In this document: positions 43,952 to 52,330 of the stretch, in pieces
Numbering within the stretch: the first letter of the stretch is position 1
How the letters are laid out: each line of letters starts with the position of its first letter
Source: Vicinamibacterales bacterium
GTDB taxonomy: Bacteria; Acidobacteriota; Vicinamibacteria; Vicinamibacterales; UBA2999
Direction: 5' to 3'
Length of the DNA: 64,000 nucleotides
Assembly (NCBI GenBank): GCA_041394705.1
Contig: JAWKHS010000012.1
Coordinates: 124,001 to 188,000 of the forward strand
The notes under the pieces: generated by a model
Seen by the model: only the letters and a program-made list of their open reading frames with translations
The model's database searches: none
Told to the model about the DNA's origin: nothing
Program-made: the position numbers and the translations under genes

Positions 43952-45924
43952 CGGGGCCCTCCCGACGGTGGGCCGCGGTGGCGGCGCTCGTCGCGCTGGC
44001 CACCGCCGGGGCGGCCGCGGGGCGCCAGGATACGCGCGTGCGCATCACGTCGCCGCTCGGGCGGACCGGCGTCCCCGGGGTGATCCGCGTGGTGGCACAG
44101 GTGGAGACCCCCGTCGAAGGGGGCGTCGTGCCGGTGCATTTCTTCGTCGACGGCCAGACCATCGGCGACGACGTCGACGGCCCGCCGTACGTCGTCGAGT
44201 GGGAGGACCAGAACCCCTACGAAGCGCGTGAGATCCGGGTGGACGTCGAAGACGGGCGCGGCGGCGTCGTCTCCGACACGGTCGCGCTGCCGGCACTCGA
44301 GGTCGTCGAGGAGACCAGCGTCGCGTCCGTGCTGCTGGAGGCCACGGTCGTCGACGAGGACGGACGCTATATCTCATCGCTCGGGAAGGACGACTTCCAC
44401 CTCACCGAGGATGGCGTGGCGCACGCCCTCGACCTGGTGCAGCTCCAGAGCCTGCCGACGACGTTCACGCTGCTCATCGACAGCAGCCAGAGCCTGAGCC
44501 GGCGCATGGACATGGTGAAGGCCGCGGCCCGGCGCCTCGCCTCGCGCCTCCGCGACGGTGACAAGGTGATCGTGGCGCCCTTCCGGACGACCGTCGAGTC
44601 GACGACGGGGCCGACCGACGACGCGCGGACGATCGCGGACGCCATCGACGCGATTCGCGCGCGGGGCGGGACGGCCATTCTCGACGCGCTCGCGAAGCTC
44701 CCCGATCTGTTCAACCACGTCGAGGGGCGGCACGTGGTGATCCTCTTGACCGACGGCTACGACGAGAAGAGCAGCACCTCGTACGAGGAGGCGATGGGCG
44801 CCCTCCAGCGCCTCCAGGCCACGGTGTACGTCGTGGGCATCGGGGGCGTCGCCGGCATCTCGCTCAAGGGCGAGATGCTCCTCAAGCGCATCGCCACGCA
44901 GATGGGCGGCCGCGCCTTCTTCCCGATCCGCCAGGAACAGCTGCCAGACGTCCACGCCAACGTCGCCGCGGATGCCTACCATCGCTACGTGATCAGCTAC
45001 ACGCCGCAGAACCAGGAGGCGGACGGCACCTTTCGCGAGATCGCCCTCACGACCTCGCACCCCGAGTACCGCGTGCGCACGCGGGAGGGCTACTTCGCGC
45101 CGAAGCCCCCGCCCGTGAAGCCGACGCTCGAGTTCAGCGCCTCCTACGCGGACGGCGCTGTCGGCTCGCTCGCGGCGCCCGACCTCGTCATCGTCGAGGA
45201 CGGCGTGGTCCAGCAGGTGGAGTCCTTCGAGGAGGCCGTCGCGCCCATCTCCATCGCGATGGTGGTGGACACGAGCGGGAGCATGCGCCGGGCGCTGCCC
45301 CTCGCACAGGCAGCGGCGCGCTCGTTCGTCACGTCGCTCCGGCCCACGGACCCGCTGGCCCTCATCCGTTTCGCGGACCACGTCGTCGTCGAGCACGAGT
45401 TCTCGGAGCGGCGCCAGACCACCCTGGATGCCATCGATCGCCTGCAGGCCGTGGGCGGCACGGCCCTGTGGGACGCCATGCACGATTCGATGCAGGTGCT
45501 GCGGCAGCGTGACGGCCGGCGCGCGATCGTCCTGCTCTCGGACGGCCGGGATGAAGACAACCCGGGCACGGCGCCTGGAAGCGTGCACACTCTCGATGAA
45601 GTCCTCGCGCTCGTCCGCGACACGGACACGGTGGTGTACGCGATCGGCCTGGGCGCCAACGTCGACAGGCCCGCGCTCGAGCGGATGGCGCAGCTGTCGG
45701 GCGGCGCCGCGTCGTTCCCGGCGGAGGCCGTGGAACTCGAAGGCGAGTACCAGCGGATTCTCGAGACGCTGCGCCAGCGATACGTCGTCGGCTACACGTC
45801 GACGAATCCCGTCAGGGACGGCGCCTGGCGCAACGTGGTCATCGCGGCGAGACCGCCGGGCGTCACGATCCGGAGTGCCGGAGGCTACCGGGCGCCGAAA
45901 CGGGCGGCGCCGCTACCGCAGTGA
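43948..45924 (+). CDS. Exported protein with two VWFA-related domains
   Basis: A 658-residue protein with a signal peptide (residues 1-24). An Ig-like or Big-type stretch at about 30-115 (VRITSPLGRTGVPGVIRVVA, VPVHFFVDGQTIGDD) comes first. Two VWFA-related domains follow. The first has the MIDAS motif Asp178-x-Ser180-x-Ser182 (LIDSSQSLS), with LTDGYDEKSS later. The second has Asp441-x-Ser443-x-Ser445 (VVDTSGSM), with LLSDGRDEDN later. Both MIDAS sites look intact, so metal-dependent adhesion is possible. Such tandem VWFA-related proteins are a hallmark of Acidobacteriota. It is the last gene of the Tad transcript; a pilus-linked adhesin or assembly factor is an inference. Gene order links it with the AAA protein just upstream. 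Confidence 0.8.
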   Translation: MTGPSRRWAAVAALVALATAGAAAGRQDTRVRITSPLGRTGVPGVIRVVAQVETPVEGGVVPVHFFVDGQTIGDDVDGPPYVVEWEDQNPYEAREIRVDVEDGRGGVVSDTVALPALEVVEETSVASVLLEATVVDEDGRYISSLGKDDFHLTEDGVAHALDLVQLQSLPTTFTLLIDSSQSLSRRMDMVKAAARRLASRLRDGDKVIVAPFRTTVESTTGPTDDARTIADAIDAIRARGGTAILDALAKLPDLFNHVEGRHVVILLTDGYDEKSSTSYEEAMGALQRLQATVYVVGIGGVAGISLKGEMLLKRIATQMGGRAFFPIRQEQLPDVHANVAADAYHRYVISYTPQNQEADGTFREIALTTSHPEYRVRTREGYFAPKPPPVKPTLEFSASYADGAVGSLAAPDLVIVEDGVVQQVESFEEAVAPISIAMVVDTSGSMRRALPLAQAAARSFVTSLRPTDPLALIRFADHVVVEHEFSERRQTTLDAIDRLQAVGGTALWDAMHDSMQVLRQRDGRRAIVLLSDGRDEDNPGTAPGSVHTLDEVLALVRDTDTVVYAIGLGANVDRPALERMAQLSGGAASFPAEAVELEGEYQRILETLRQRYVVGYTSTNPVRDGAWRNVVIAARPPGVTIRSAGGYRAPKRAAPLPQ

Positions 45925-45994
45925 CGTGCCCGACGCGGCCGCAGGAGGATCCCCTCCCGGCGCGCCTTCGGCCGGCCGCAGCCGGGCCCGGCCC

Positions 45995-46567
45995 TCAGCG
46001 GCCGCGGATGAGCTGCAGGAACTCGGTGCGCGTCCGGACGTCGTCCTGGAACGCCCCCAGCATGGCGCTCGTGACCGCCGTGGCGTGCTGCGTCTCGACG
46101 CCCCGCATCGCCATGCACAGGTGGGTGCCTTCGCATACGACCCCGACGCCCAGCGGCTGCACCTGTTCGCGAATCGTCTCGGCGATCTGGCTCGTCATGC
46201 GCTCCTGGAGCTGCAGCCGCCTGGCGAACATCTCGACGAGCCGCGGGATCTTGCTGAGGCCGATGACCCGGCCATTCGGAATGTAGGCGACGTGGCACTT
46301 GCCGAAGAACGGCAGCAGGTGATGCTCGCATAGACTGTAGAAGTCGATGTCGCGCACGATCACCATCTCGTTGTAGTCGACCGAGAAGAGTGCGCCGTTG
46401 ATGACGTCGTCGACGTTGGTCCGGTAGCCGCTGGTCAGGAACTCCATCGACCGCGCCACGCGCCCGGGAGTCTTGGCCAGGCCTTCGCGGTTCGGATCCT
46501 CCCCGATCGCGACGAGGAGGCGGGTGATGAGTTCCTGCATGGCCGTATCATACCTTGCGGTTTCCAT
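45995..46567 (-). CDS. folE: GTP cyclohydrolase I
   Basis: A 190-residue enzyme that converts GTP to dihydroneopterin triphosphate, the first step of tetrahydrofolate synthesis. Zinc and catalytic motifs are FYSLCEHHLLPFFGKCHVAY and the late Cys in THLCMAMRGVE. The segment NREGLAKTPGRVARSMEFL is the usual N-terminal signature. Length fits the unimodular FolE family. An alternative ATG at 46540 would start the protein at MQELITRLL (181 residues) and share a CATG palindrome with the start of the TPR protein on the other strand. No other folate gene is adjacent. Confidence 0.9.
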   Translation of the reverse strand: METARYDTAMQELITRLLVAIGEDPNREGLAKTPGRVARSMEFLTSGYRTNVDDVINGALFSVDYNEMVIVRDIDFYSLCEHHLLPFFGKCHVAYIPNGRVIGLSKIPRLVEMFARRLQLQERMTSQIAETIREQVQPLGVGVVCEGTHLCMAMRGVETQHATAVTSAMLGAFQDDVRTRTEFLQLIRGR

Positions 46568-47288
46568 GCTGCTGGCGGCGCCGCACGCGCCCGCGGCCGC
46601 CGTACAGGACGCGCGTCCGTCGTCCTCCGATCTCGACGCGCTGTATCGCGATCGCGATCATGCGGCGAGTGCCGCCGCCGCCGAACGTGGATGGGCGGCG
46701 CGGGTGGCCGCCGACCCGCGCGACTTCGACTCCGCGTGGAGGCTCGCGCGGGCCCGCTACTGGCTCGGCACCAATGGCCCCGGCGATGAGGATGAGCGGA
46801 AGCGCGTCCTGGAAGCGGGCATCGAGGCGGGTCGGCTCGCGGCCGAGGCCCGGCCCGACTCGCCTGCCGGCTATTTCTGGATGGCCGCCAATATGGGGGC
46901 CCTGGCCGACGCCCACGGCCTGCGGCAGGGGATGAAGTATCGCGGACGGATCAAGGACGCGCTCGAGCGCGCGCTCGCGCTCGACCCCTCGTACCTGGAC
47001 GGCTCCCCCGATCGGGCGCTGGGCCGCTGGTATTTCAAGGTCCCGCGGCTGTTCGGCGGCGACCTGCGGCGTTCGGAGGAGCACCTGCGCAAGTCGCTGG
47101 CCTACAAGTCCGACAGCATCATCACGCTGCTGTTCCTGGGCGAGACGCTGCTGGCGCGCGATCGCCGCGCCGAGGCCCGCGACGTGCTGCAGCGGGCCGT
47201 CGGAGCCACGCCCGATCCCGAGTGGGCGCCGGAGGACGCGCGCTTCCAGGCCGAGGCCCGGACGCTGCTCGCGTCGATCCGCCAGTGA
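46539..47288 (+). CDS. Exported TPR-like protein
   Basis: About 249 residues starting MAVSYLAVSMLLAAPHAPAA, a signal peptide that probably ends near Ala22. The mature part is helical, with TPR-like pairs (DFDSAWRLARARYWLGTNG, EEHLRKSLAYKSDSIITLLF, ARDRRAEARDVLQRAVGATP). A GMKYRGRIKDALERALALDP block resembles TRAP transporter substrate-linked TPR proteins (TatT-like), but no transporter is nearby. An ATG at 46473 would add 22 residues that lie within folE. The role is unknown. It diverges from folE with overlapping coding ends. Confidence 0.65.
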   Translation: MAVSYLAVSMLLAAPHAPAAAVQDARPSSSDLDALYRDRDHAASAAAAERGWAARVAADPRDFDSAWRLARARYWLGTNGPGDEDERKRVLEAGIEAGRLAAEARPDSPAGYFWMAANMGALADAHGLRQGMKYRGRIKDALERALALDPSYLDGSPDRALGRWYFKVPRLFGGDLRRSEEHLRKSLAYKSDSIITLLFLGETLLARDRRAEARDVLQRAVGATPDPEWAPEDARFQAEARTLLASIRQ

Positions 47289-47310
47289 CGGCGGCGCCGC
47301 GCACGGTGCC

Positions 47311-48159
47311 TCAGGACGAATAGGTGTAGAAACCGCGCCCGCTCTTCTTCCCGAGATGGCCGGCGAGCACCATCCGCTTCAGGAGGGGCGGCGGGGCGAA
47401 GCGCGCCTCACGGAACTCGTCGAACATGATGTTCGCGATGAAGTAGGTCGTGTCCAGCCCCACGAAGTCGAGCAGCGTGAACGGCCCCATCGGATATCCG
47501 CACCCGAGCTTCATGCCCTTGTCGATGTCCTCGACCGTCCCGAGCCCCTCTTCGAGGCACCGGATGGCGTCGAGCAGGTAGGGCACGAGGAGGCGGTTCA
47601 CGATGAACCCGCCGCGGTCGGGCGCCGTCACCGGGTCCTTGCCGATCTGCTGTGCGAAGGCGAACAGCGCCTGGTGGGTCTCGGCACTGGTCGTGAGCGC
47701 CCGAATCACCTCGACCAGCTTCATCAGCGGCACGGGATTGAAGAAGTGCAGGCCGCCGAAGCGGTCTGGACGCGTGGTGGCCGCGGCCAGCTCGGTGACG
47801 CAGAGCGACGACGTGTTCGAGGCGAGGAGGCACGCCGGCCCCACCACGGCTTCCACCTGCCGGTAGGCCTGCCGCTTGGCCTCGACGTTCTCCACGATCG
47901 CCTCGATCACGAGATCGCAGTCCTTCAGGTCCGCGTAGGCTGTCGTGCCGGTGAGGTTGGCCAGGATGCGATCGCGCTCGCCGGCGGTCATCTTGCCTTT
48001 CTCGACGCCGCCGTCCAGGAACTTGCGCACGCGGCCGAGGCCTTTCTGCAGCACCCCGTCGTTCACCTCCAGGACGATGGTCCTGAATCCGGCCGCAGCC
48101 GACACCTGCGCGATGCCCGCGCCCATCAACCCGCACCCCAGCACGCCAATGGTCTTCAT
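47311..48159 (-). CDS. 3-hydroxyacyl-CoA (3-hydroxybutyryl-CoA) dehydrogenase
   Basis: A 282-residue NAD-dependent dehydrogenase that oxidises 3-hydroxyacyl-CoA to 3-ketoacyl-CoA, or runs in reverse. It has an N-terminal Rossmann GVLGCGLMGAGIA, an Asn/Ser loop ASNTSSLCVTELA, the catalytic His in LHFFNPVPLMKLVE, the Glu/Asn region FIVNRLLVPYLLDAI and a C-terminal KKSGRGFYTY. Length fits the stand-alone Hbd/PaaH form. It lies 29 bases downstream of a thiolase on the same strand, so the step before thiolysis is encoded next to it. There is no enoyl-CoA hydratase in the cluster. Confidence 0.9.
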   Translation of the reverse strand: MKTIGVLGCGLMGAGIAQVSAAAGFRTIVLEVNDGVLQKGLGRVRKFLDGGVEKGKMTAGERDRILANLTGTTAYADLKDCDLVIEAIVENVEAKRQAYRQVEAVVGPACLLASNTSSLCVTELAAATTRPDRFGGLHFFNPVPLMKLVEVIRALTTSAETHQALFAFAQQIGKDPVTAPDRGGFIVNRLLVPYLLDAIRCLEEGLGTVEDIDKGMKLGCGYPMGPFTLLDFVGLDTTYFIANIMFDEFREARFAPPPLLKRMVLAGHLGKKSGRGFYTYSS

Positions 48160-48188
48160 GGTCCCGTCTCCCATCGCCGGCGGCGCGT

Positions 48189-49376
48189 TCAGGCGCCGAC
48201 CGACTCCAGAATCATCGCGATGCCCTGCCCGCCGCCGATGCAGGCGGAGGCCACGCCGTAGGTCTTCTTCCGCCGGCGCAGCTCGAGCGCCAGCGTCAGG
48301 AGCAGCCGCGCGCCGCTCGCGCCCAGCGGATGGCCGAGTGCGATGGCGCCCCCGTTCACGTTGGCGCGGTCGGGGTCGAATCCGAGTTCCTTCTCGCACG
48401 CCAGGTATTGCGGCGCGAACGCCTCGTTGATCTCGATGAGGTCCAGGGCGTCCAGCGTCAGGCCCGCGCGGTCCAGGGCGGCGCGGATGGCCGGCGCAGG
48501 GCCCATGCCCATCAGCGTCGGGTCGACGCCGACCGTCGCCCACGACACGATGCGGGCCAGCGGCGCGAGGGCCCGCTCTCTGGCGGCGGCCTCCGAACCG
48601 ATGACGAGCGCGGCGGCGCCGTCGACGATTCCCGAGGCGTTGCCGGCCGTGACGACGCCGTCCTTCTTGAACACCGTGGGCAGCGCGGCCAGGCCCTCGA
48701 GCGTGGTCTCGGGACGCAGGTGATCGTCCTTCTCGATGCGCGTCGTGCCCTTGCGCGTCTTCACCTCGACCGGCACGACCTCTTCCGCCAGGGCGCCGGA
48801 CGTCCACCCCTGATGCGCGCGCTGCTGGCTCCTCAGGGCGTACTGGTCCGCCTGCTCGCGCGTGATGCCGTACTTCGCCGCGCAGTTCTCGGCGGTGATG
48901 GCCATCGAGCAGCCGGCATAGGGGTCGTTGAGACCTTCCCACAACCAGTCTTCGAGCTTGCCCTGGCCAAGGCGGAGGCCGGACCGCAGCCCGCGAATCA
49001 CGTGGGGCACCTGGCTCATGCTCTCCATGCCGCCGGCCACGACCATCCGCGCCTCGTCCAGCTGCACCAGCTGGGCGCCGCTGATGACGGCCTGGATGCC
49101 CGATCCGCACAGACGGTTGACGGTGAGCGCCGGCACCTCGATCGGCAGTCCCGCGCGCAGTCCGACGTGGCGGGCGCCGTAGTGGGCGTCGGTGCTGCTC
49201 TGCTGCACGTTGCCCATCACGACGTGGTCGATCCACGCCGCGTCGGCGGCGGTTCGCGCCAGGGCCCCCCGCACGGCGATGGCGCCGAGCTCGATCGCCG
49301 AAACGTCCTTGAGCGCGCCCACGTGCTGGGTCATGGGCGTGCGCGCACCGCCGAAGATGAAGACGTCCTGTGTCAT
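48189..49376 (-). CDS. Acetyl-CoA C-acyltransferase (thiolase), first copy
   Basis: A 395-residue thiolase that splits 3-ketoacyl-CoA to acetyl-CoA and a shorter acyl-CoA, or condenses two acetyl-CoA. The acylated Cys is Cys90 (VNRLCGSGIQAV), His349 is in GHPLGASGAR and the second catalytic Cys379 is in ACIGGGQG. The set is complete. It is placed between the hydroxyacyl-CoA dehydrogenase and the isopropylmalate-dehydrogenase-like gene, 12 bases after the latter. Sequence alone does not separate degradative from biosynthetic thiolases. Confidence 0.9.
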   Translation of the reverse strand: MTQDVFIFGGARTPMTQHVGALKDVSAIELGAIAVRGALARTAADAAWIDHVVMGNVQQSSTDAHYGARHVGLRAGLPIEVPALTVNRLCGSGIQAVISGAQLVQLDEARMVVAGGMESMSQVPHVIRGLRSGLRLGQGKLEDWLWEGLNDPYAGCSMAITAENCAAKYGITREQADQYALRSQQRAHQGWTSGALAEEVVPVEVKTRKGTTRIEKDDHLRPETTLEGLAALPTVFKKDGVVTAGNASGIVDGAAALVIGSEAAARERALAPLARIVSWATVGVDPTLMGMGPAPAIRAALDRAGLTLDALDLIEINEAFAPQYLACEKELGFDPDRANVNGGAIALGHPLGASGARLLLTLALELRRRKKTYGVASACIGGGQGIAMILESVGA

Positions 49377-49388
49377 CGTGAAGCCCTT

Positions 49389-50441
49389 CTACCCTACGCG
49401 TGTCAGTGCCTGGACGACGGCATCGCCGGCTTCTCGAGTGCCGAGCGTGCCGCCCACGTCGGACGTGGTCGAACCAGCCGCGACGGCCGCCTCGACCGCG
49501 GCCTCGACGGCCGCAGCCTCGGCCGTCCACCCCAGGGTCTCGAGCATCAGCGCGGCCGAGAGGATCGCGCCCATGGGGTTGGCGACGTTCCGGCCGGCCA
49601 GCGGGGGCGCCGAACCGTGCACCGGCTCGAACAAGGAGGTGCGGCCCGGGTGGATATTGCCGGAGGCGGCCATGCCGAGGCCGCCCTGGAGCGCGCCGCC
49701 GATGTCGGTCACGATGTCCCCGAACAGGTTGTTCGTGACGATCACCTGGAACTGCGCCGGGTCCTTCACCAGGAACATCGCCAGCGCGTCCACGTACAGG
49801 TGCGTCGCCGCCACCTGGGGGAACTCGGCCTTGAGCTCCTTGAAGACGCGCTGCCAGAGCGCGTGCCCCTGCGGCATGGCGTTGCTCTTGTCCGCCATGC
49901 AGAGCCGGAGGCCGCGCGCCGCGGCGTACTCGAAGGCGTGGCGCTGGATGCGGTGGACGCCCTTCCAGCTGTTGACCTCTTCCTGGATGGCGATCTCGTC
50001 CTCGGTGCCGGCCTTGAACCGGCCGCCGACGCCGACGTAGACGCCCTCCGTGTTCTCGCGGAACACGACGAAGTCGATATCCCGACGGCCCCGGCCCACG
50101 AGCGGCGACAGCCGGTCGTGCAGCAGCCGGACGGGGCGGTAGTTCACGTACAGGTCCAGCTCGAACCGCGTGCCGAGCAGGATGTCGCGGGCGTGCCTGT
50201 TGTCGGGCACCCGCGGATCGCCCAGCGCCCCGACGAGGATGGCGGCGAAGTCGTCCCGCAGCATCCGGTACCCGTCGGCGGGCATGGTCTCGCCCGTGGC
50301 CAGGTAGTGGTCGGCGCTCCATGGCAGTTCGACGAGCTCCAGGGCGCGACCGGATGCCTGGGACACCGCGCGCAGCACCTTCGCCGCTTCGGGCGTGACG
50401 TCCTTCCCGATCCCGTCGCCCGGGATGACCGCTATCCGCAT
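49389..50441 (-). CDS. Isopropylmalate/isocitrate dehydrogenase-family enzyme
   Basis: A 350-residue beta-decarboxylating dehydrogenase. Motifs are IAVIPGDGIGKDVTPEA, DLYVNYRPVRLL, FVVFRENTEGVYVGVGG, the ADKSNAMPQGHALW Lys segment, HLYVDALAMFLV and the metal site TNNLFGDIVTDIGGALQGGL. The start at 50441 is MRIAVIPGDGIG; the upstream open frame overlaps the second thiolase gene. The sequence resembles LeuB and the 3-isopropylmalate/tartrate group, but it is not flanked by leu genes and sits between two thiolases. It may act on a 2-hydroxy-3-carboxy acid in branched-chain or C4-C6 acid turnover. A second member of the superfamily lies at 5.1-6.1 kb. Confidence 0.8.
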   Translation of the reverse strand: MRIAVIPGDGIGKDVTPEAAKVLRAVSQASGRALELVELPWSADHYLATGETMPADGYRMLRDDFAAILVGALGDPRVPDNRHARDILLGTRFELDLYVNYRPVRLLHDRLSPLVGRGRRDIDFVVFRENTEGVYVGVGGRFKAGTEDEIAIQEEVNSWKGVHRIQRHAFEYAAARGLRLCMADKSNAMPQGHALWQRVFKELKAEFPQVAATHLYVDALAMFLVKDPAQFQVIVTNNLFGDIVTDIGGALQGGLGMAASGNIHPGRTSLFEPVHGSAPPLAGRNVANPMGAILSAALMLETLGWTAEAAAVEAAVEAAVAAGSTTSDVGGTLGTREAGDAVVQALTRVG

Positions 50442-50481
50442 CGAACCGCCCGTCGCCCTTCCCGCTCGTCGGCCAGGCCGG

Positions 50482-51687
50482 TCAGGCCGCGGCCTCGAGG
50501 CCCATCGCCATGCCCATGCCGCCGCTGACGCACAGCGTCGCGATGCCGGTGCCCGCGCCGCGCCGCCGCATCTCGTGCAGCAGCGTGACGACGATGCGGG
50601 CGCCGGTGCAGCCGATGGGATGCCCAAGCGCAATCGCCCCACCGTTCACGTTCAACCGGTCGTCCGGAATCGGCACGTCCCGAAGCACCGCCAGCACCTG
50701 CGCGGCGAACGCCTCGTTCAACTCCACCAGGTCCACCTCGCCCGCTCGAAGCCCCGTGCGGGTCTCGAGCTTCCGCAGCGCCGGGACCGGACCGATGCCC
50801 ATGAGGCGCGGATCCACGCCCGCGCTCGCCCAGCCGCGGATACGGGCGAGCGGCGTCAGGCCGTGCGCCTCGGCCCACTCGGCGGCGGCGAGCACCAGCG
50901 CGGCGGCGCCGTCGGTGATGCCCGACGCGGAGCCCGCCGTGATGATGCCCTCGTATCCGTCGACCTTCGGGAACGTCAGCGGCAGCCTCGCCAGGCTCTC
51001 CAGGGTCGAGCCGGGCCGCGGGTGCTCATCCGCCGAGATCGTGACGGCCTGGCCCCGGCCGGTCACCGTGACGGGCGCAATTTCCTCGGTGAAACGGCCG
51101 GCGGCGATGGCCCGTTCGGCCTTCTGCTGACTGGCGAGCGCGAAACGGTCGCTCTCGTCGCGGGTGATGCCGTACTGGCGGGCGAGCACTTCCGCGGTTT
51201 CGCCCATGATGAGGCCCGACAGCGGGCAGGCGAATCCGTCGCGGTACATCGCGTCGACGAATGAGAAGTGGCCCATCTTGTGGCCCCACCGAGCGTCGAT
51301 GGCGTCCACCAGGTACGGCATGCGGCTCATGGACTCGACGCCGCCCGCCACGACCACATCGGCCTCGCCGAGCTGGATGCGCTGCGCGGCCGACGCGAGC
51401 GCCTGCATGCCCGACGCGCAGGCCTTGTTCACGGTCTCGGCCGGCACCTCCACGGACAGGCCGGCCTTGGCGGCCACTTGACGCGCGGGGTTGGGGCCCG
51501 ATCCCGCCTGTCGGGCATGGCCGAACACCACCTCGGCCACAGCCGCAGCCTCGACGCCCGCCCGGCCGAGCGCTGCCCGGACCGCCGTGGCGCCCAACTC
51601 AGCGGGGTGCACGTCCTTGAAGGCGCCGCCGTAGCGGCCGATCGGAGTCCTGGCGGCGCCGAGGATGACGACGTCTCGTGCGGGCAT
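50482..51687 (-). CDS. Acetyl-CoA acetyltransferase (thiolase), second copy
   Basis: A 401-residue thiolase with all catalytic residues: Cys90 (VNKACASGMQAL), His356 (GHPIGCTGAR) and Cys386 (TLCVSGGMG). It differs clearly from the first copy (SKMGHFSFVDAMYRDG-like loop, HKMGHFSFVD), as in acetoacetyl-CoA thiolases. It is the first gene of the cluster. A candidate TetR-type operator lies 15 bases before its ATG. Two thiolases with different specificity in one operon suggest handling of both long and short 3-ketoacyl-CoA, or a condensation step plus a cleavage step. Confidence 0.88.
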   Translation of the reverse strand: MPARDVVILGAARTPIGRYGGAFKDVHPAELGATAVRAALGRAGVEAAAVAEVVFGHARQAGSGPNPARQVAAKAGLSVEVPAETVNKACASGMQALASAAQRIQLGEADVVVAGGVESMSRMPYLVDAIDARWGHKMGHFSFVDAMYRDGFACPLSGLIMGETAEVLARQYGITRDESDRFALASQQKAERAIAAGRFTEEIAPVTVTGRGQAVTISADEHPRPGSTLESLARLPLTFPKVDGYEGIITAGSASGITDGAAALVLAAAEWAEAHGLTPLARIRGWASAGVDPRLMGIGPVPALRKLETRTGLRAGEVDLVELNEAFAAQVLAVLRDVPIPDDRLNVNGGAIALGHPIGCTGARIVVTLLHEMRRRGAGTGIATLCVSGGMGMAMGLEAAA

Positions 51688-51701
51688 CGGCAGCGATGAT
51701 A

Positions 51702-51717
51702 TCAAACGGTCGTTCAA
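51702..51717 (-). promoter_or_regulatory. Candidate TetR-family operator before the thiolase cluster
   Basis: On the minus strand this reads TTGAACGACCGTTTGA: inverted arms around AACG-AC-CGTT, with two mismatches at the outer part. It lies 15 bases upstream of the thiolase start codon, where a repressor would block transcription. TetR-type fatty-acid repressors use similar palindromes. No TetR gene is in the window. Confidence 0.35.
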
Positions 51718-51936
51718 ACAGGCCGCGGCGCGTGGCGCTGTCACCGCGCCGCCGAAGGGGTGCCCGGCGGCGGTCGAGTACGTGCGGAGTGCCACTCCAC
51801 CTGACGCGAAATGTCGCAGGAACAAGACGCGGCACGGGGTGCGGCTGCAATTGAGTGGAATGGGCTGGATTTTCGCTCCACGCGGCCGATTCCTGGGTTG
51901 GCCCGCTTCTTGATACGTGGCTGGACAGGAACCGTG

Positions 51937-52308
51937 ATGACGGCAACGACCAACAAGCCCTCGAGCGCGCTTCGGGTGATGGTGGTGGGCGGCGGCCCGG
52001 GAGTGCTTCCGCGCGTCGAGCCGATGCTCCCTGGTGGCGCCTACGACGTGGAGTTCGTGGGTCTCGACCAGGAGCCGTATGGCTGCATCCTCGACGACGC
52101 GCCCGACCTCCTGATCGTCTGCCTGAAGATCGAAGACGCCGCCTCGTTCCAGTTCCTCAGCATGCTGCAGATCGACCCGGCCACCCGCGGGCTGCCGGTC
52201 CTCACCTACACGACGGAGTCGGAAGGACAGACGCTGCCCGGCGTCGACGACGTCGCCCCGCAGCGGCGCGCCGTCGGGCGGGCCGCAAGCCGGCTGGGCA
52301 GACACTGA
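51937..52308 (+). CDS. Receiver-like protein, probably degenerate
   Basis: A 123-residue protein. The central part RVMVVGGGPGVLPRVEPMLP, YDVEFVGLD and DDAPDLLIVCLKIEDAASFQ follows the beta-alpha order of a response-regulator receiver, with the position of the phosphorylated Asp occupied by Cys or Lys (LLIVCLKIED), so phosphorylation is unlikely. LQIDPATRGLPVLTYTTES keeps the Thr segment. The ATG at 51937 was chosen; a GTG lies one codon upstream. It is followed within 25 bases by a PilZ gene, so a c-di-GMP-linked signalling pair is plausible, but the role is unknown. Confidence 0.65.
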   Translation: MTATTNKPSSALRVMVVGGGPGVLPRVEPMLPGGAYDVEFVGLDQEPYGCILDDAPDLLIVCLKIEDAASFQFLSMLQIDPATRGLPVLTYTTESEGQTLPGVDDVAPQRRAVGRAASRLGRH

Positions 52309-52311
52309 TGC

Positions 52312-52317
52312 TATAGT
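52312..52317 (+). promoter_or_regulatory. -10 element (TATAGT) before the PilZ gene
   Basis: TATAGT lies 14 bases before the ATG of the PilZ gene. No good -35 is visible at 16-18 bases. The site overlaps the gap after the receiver-like gene. Confidence 0.3.
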
Positions 52318-52330
52318 TTCGGCCCGTCGG

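Noticed and set aside
51899..51914. Sigma-54-like site (TGGCCCG-N4-TTGAT)
   Set aside because: The nearly invariant GC at -12 is GA here, so it is probably chance.
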